Source of the DNA: Lachnospiraceae bacterium AM93-12TA
Lineage (GTDB): Bacteria; Bacillota; Clostridia; Lachnospirales; Lachnospiraceae
Assembly: GCA_027698105.1 (NCBI GenBank)
Contig: JAQERH010000017.1
Location: 1-62,253 of the forward strand
DNA: 62,253 bases
Direction of reading: 5' to 3'
The translations under genes were made by a program, and so were the position numbers. Below, piece by piece: positions 62,039 to 62,253 of this stretch. Each line of letters opens with the position of its first letter. Position 1 is the stretch's first letter. Under the pieces are notes generated by a model that saw only the letters and a list, made by a program, of their open reading frames with translations, had not been told where the DNA came from and ran no database searches.

Positions 62039-62073
62039 CTCTTGATAGACAACTAAATATAAAGTGTCAATCA

Positions 62074-62162
62074 GCAGAAGTACCCAAGTGGCTGAAGGGG
62101 CTCCCCTGGAAAGGGAGTAGGTCGTTAGTAGCGGCGCGAGGGTTCAAATCCCTCCTTCTGCG
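62074..62162 (+). tRNA. tRNA-Ser (GGA)
   Basis: Acceptor GCAGAAG pairs with CTTCTGC, discriminator G. The anticodon loop CTGGAAA gives GGA. Long variable arm (GTAGGTCGTTAGTAGCGGCGC) and T arm GAGGGTTCAAATCCCTC. CCA is not encoded. Confidence 0.96.
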
Positions 62163-62253
62163 CTGGATATTCAAAGAAACAGAAGTGACTGAGAATATCA
62201 GAACCTTGAAAACTGAACAGTATGTAAAACCCTGAAAATTCTAAGAACAAAAG
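62163..62253 (+). other. Possible rRNA operon leader at the window edge
   Basis: GAACCTTGAAAACTGAACAG is a sequence often seen in clostridial rRNA operon leaders and spacers. With tandem strong promoters and tRNAs upstream, an rRNA operon may start just outside the window. Confidence 0.45.

Noticed and set aside
61778..62235. Two overlapping + strand ORFs of 70 and 94 residues over the tRNA genes
   Set aside because: They read through the two tRNA-Ser genes and have no ribosome sites.

Overview
The window looks like a chromosomal segment of a Lachnospiraceae-type clostridium (Firmicutes, probably a gut anaerobe). The evidence is the strong AGGAGG-type ribosome binding sites, a T-box leader in front of proS, an archaeal-type short ProRS, an MreB-like gene without mreCD, and the gene families present. 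The family assignment is inferred from gene content; no 16S sequence is in the window. There is no CRISPR array, insertion sequence or prophage. Almost everything is intact coding sequence.

Layout. (1) 55-8391, + strand: a nickel ABC importer (solute-binding lipoprotein, a fused NikB-NikC permease, two ATPases), then larB, larC and larE for the nickel-pincer cofactor; larA itself is not here. (2) 8339-12315: a hemolysin III protein (-), a pseudouridine synthase whose gene holds a cluster of DnaA boxes, a YtvI-like membrane protein, a Nudix CoA diphosphatase and an acylphosphatase. (3) 12308-22514: a molybdenum island. A leftward operon runs moeA-like, moaC, moaA, MOSC-mogA, modA, modB, modC, xdhC. 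Facing it are a CmpB-type membrane protein, a ModE-type HTH fused to YqeB, and yqeC. YqeB, YqeC and XdhC are accessory proteins of selenium-dependent molybdenum hydroxylases. (4) 22533-27604: alr (-), the T-box and proS, cca, and a strongly promoted, well-terminated RNA gene of about 500 nt with no ORF. (5) 27723-34387: a polyamine operon, speD-speA-speE-speB-CASDH-nspC, which encodes both known routes from putrescine to spermidine.

(6) 34413-45919: an ABC-F ATPase, a zinc-ribbon membrane protein, ansA, mreB, recD2, comFC, a YcxB-like protein, a GNAT enzyme, a lipoprotein with a decarboxylase-beta-like motif, and YccF. (7) 46212-48444: rpmG-secE-nusG-rplK-rplA, ending at a strong terminator without rplJL-rpoBC. 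(8) 48515-54767: mgsA (-), rho with a long leader and an N/Q/R-rich insertion, rpmE, a DUF1385 protein, prmC and prfA. (9) 54912-61527: tsaE-tsaB-rimI, two small Cys proteins, RNase Z, tsaD, ispD and a HydE-like protein that lacks the radical-SAM cysteines and any ordinary start codon. (10) 61759-62253: tandem promoters, two tRNA-Ser genes, and what may be the leader of an rRNA operon just beyond the window.

The most interesting items are the HydE-like protein without an Fe-S motif (60424-61527), the 500-nt structured RNA (27099-27604), the DnaA-box cluster (9425-9693), the dual spermidine pathway, the ModE-YqeB fusion and the NikB-NikC fusion. All calls come from reading the sequence; no database search was run.
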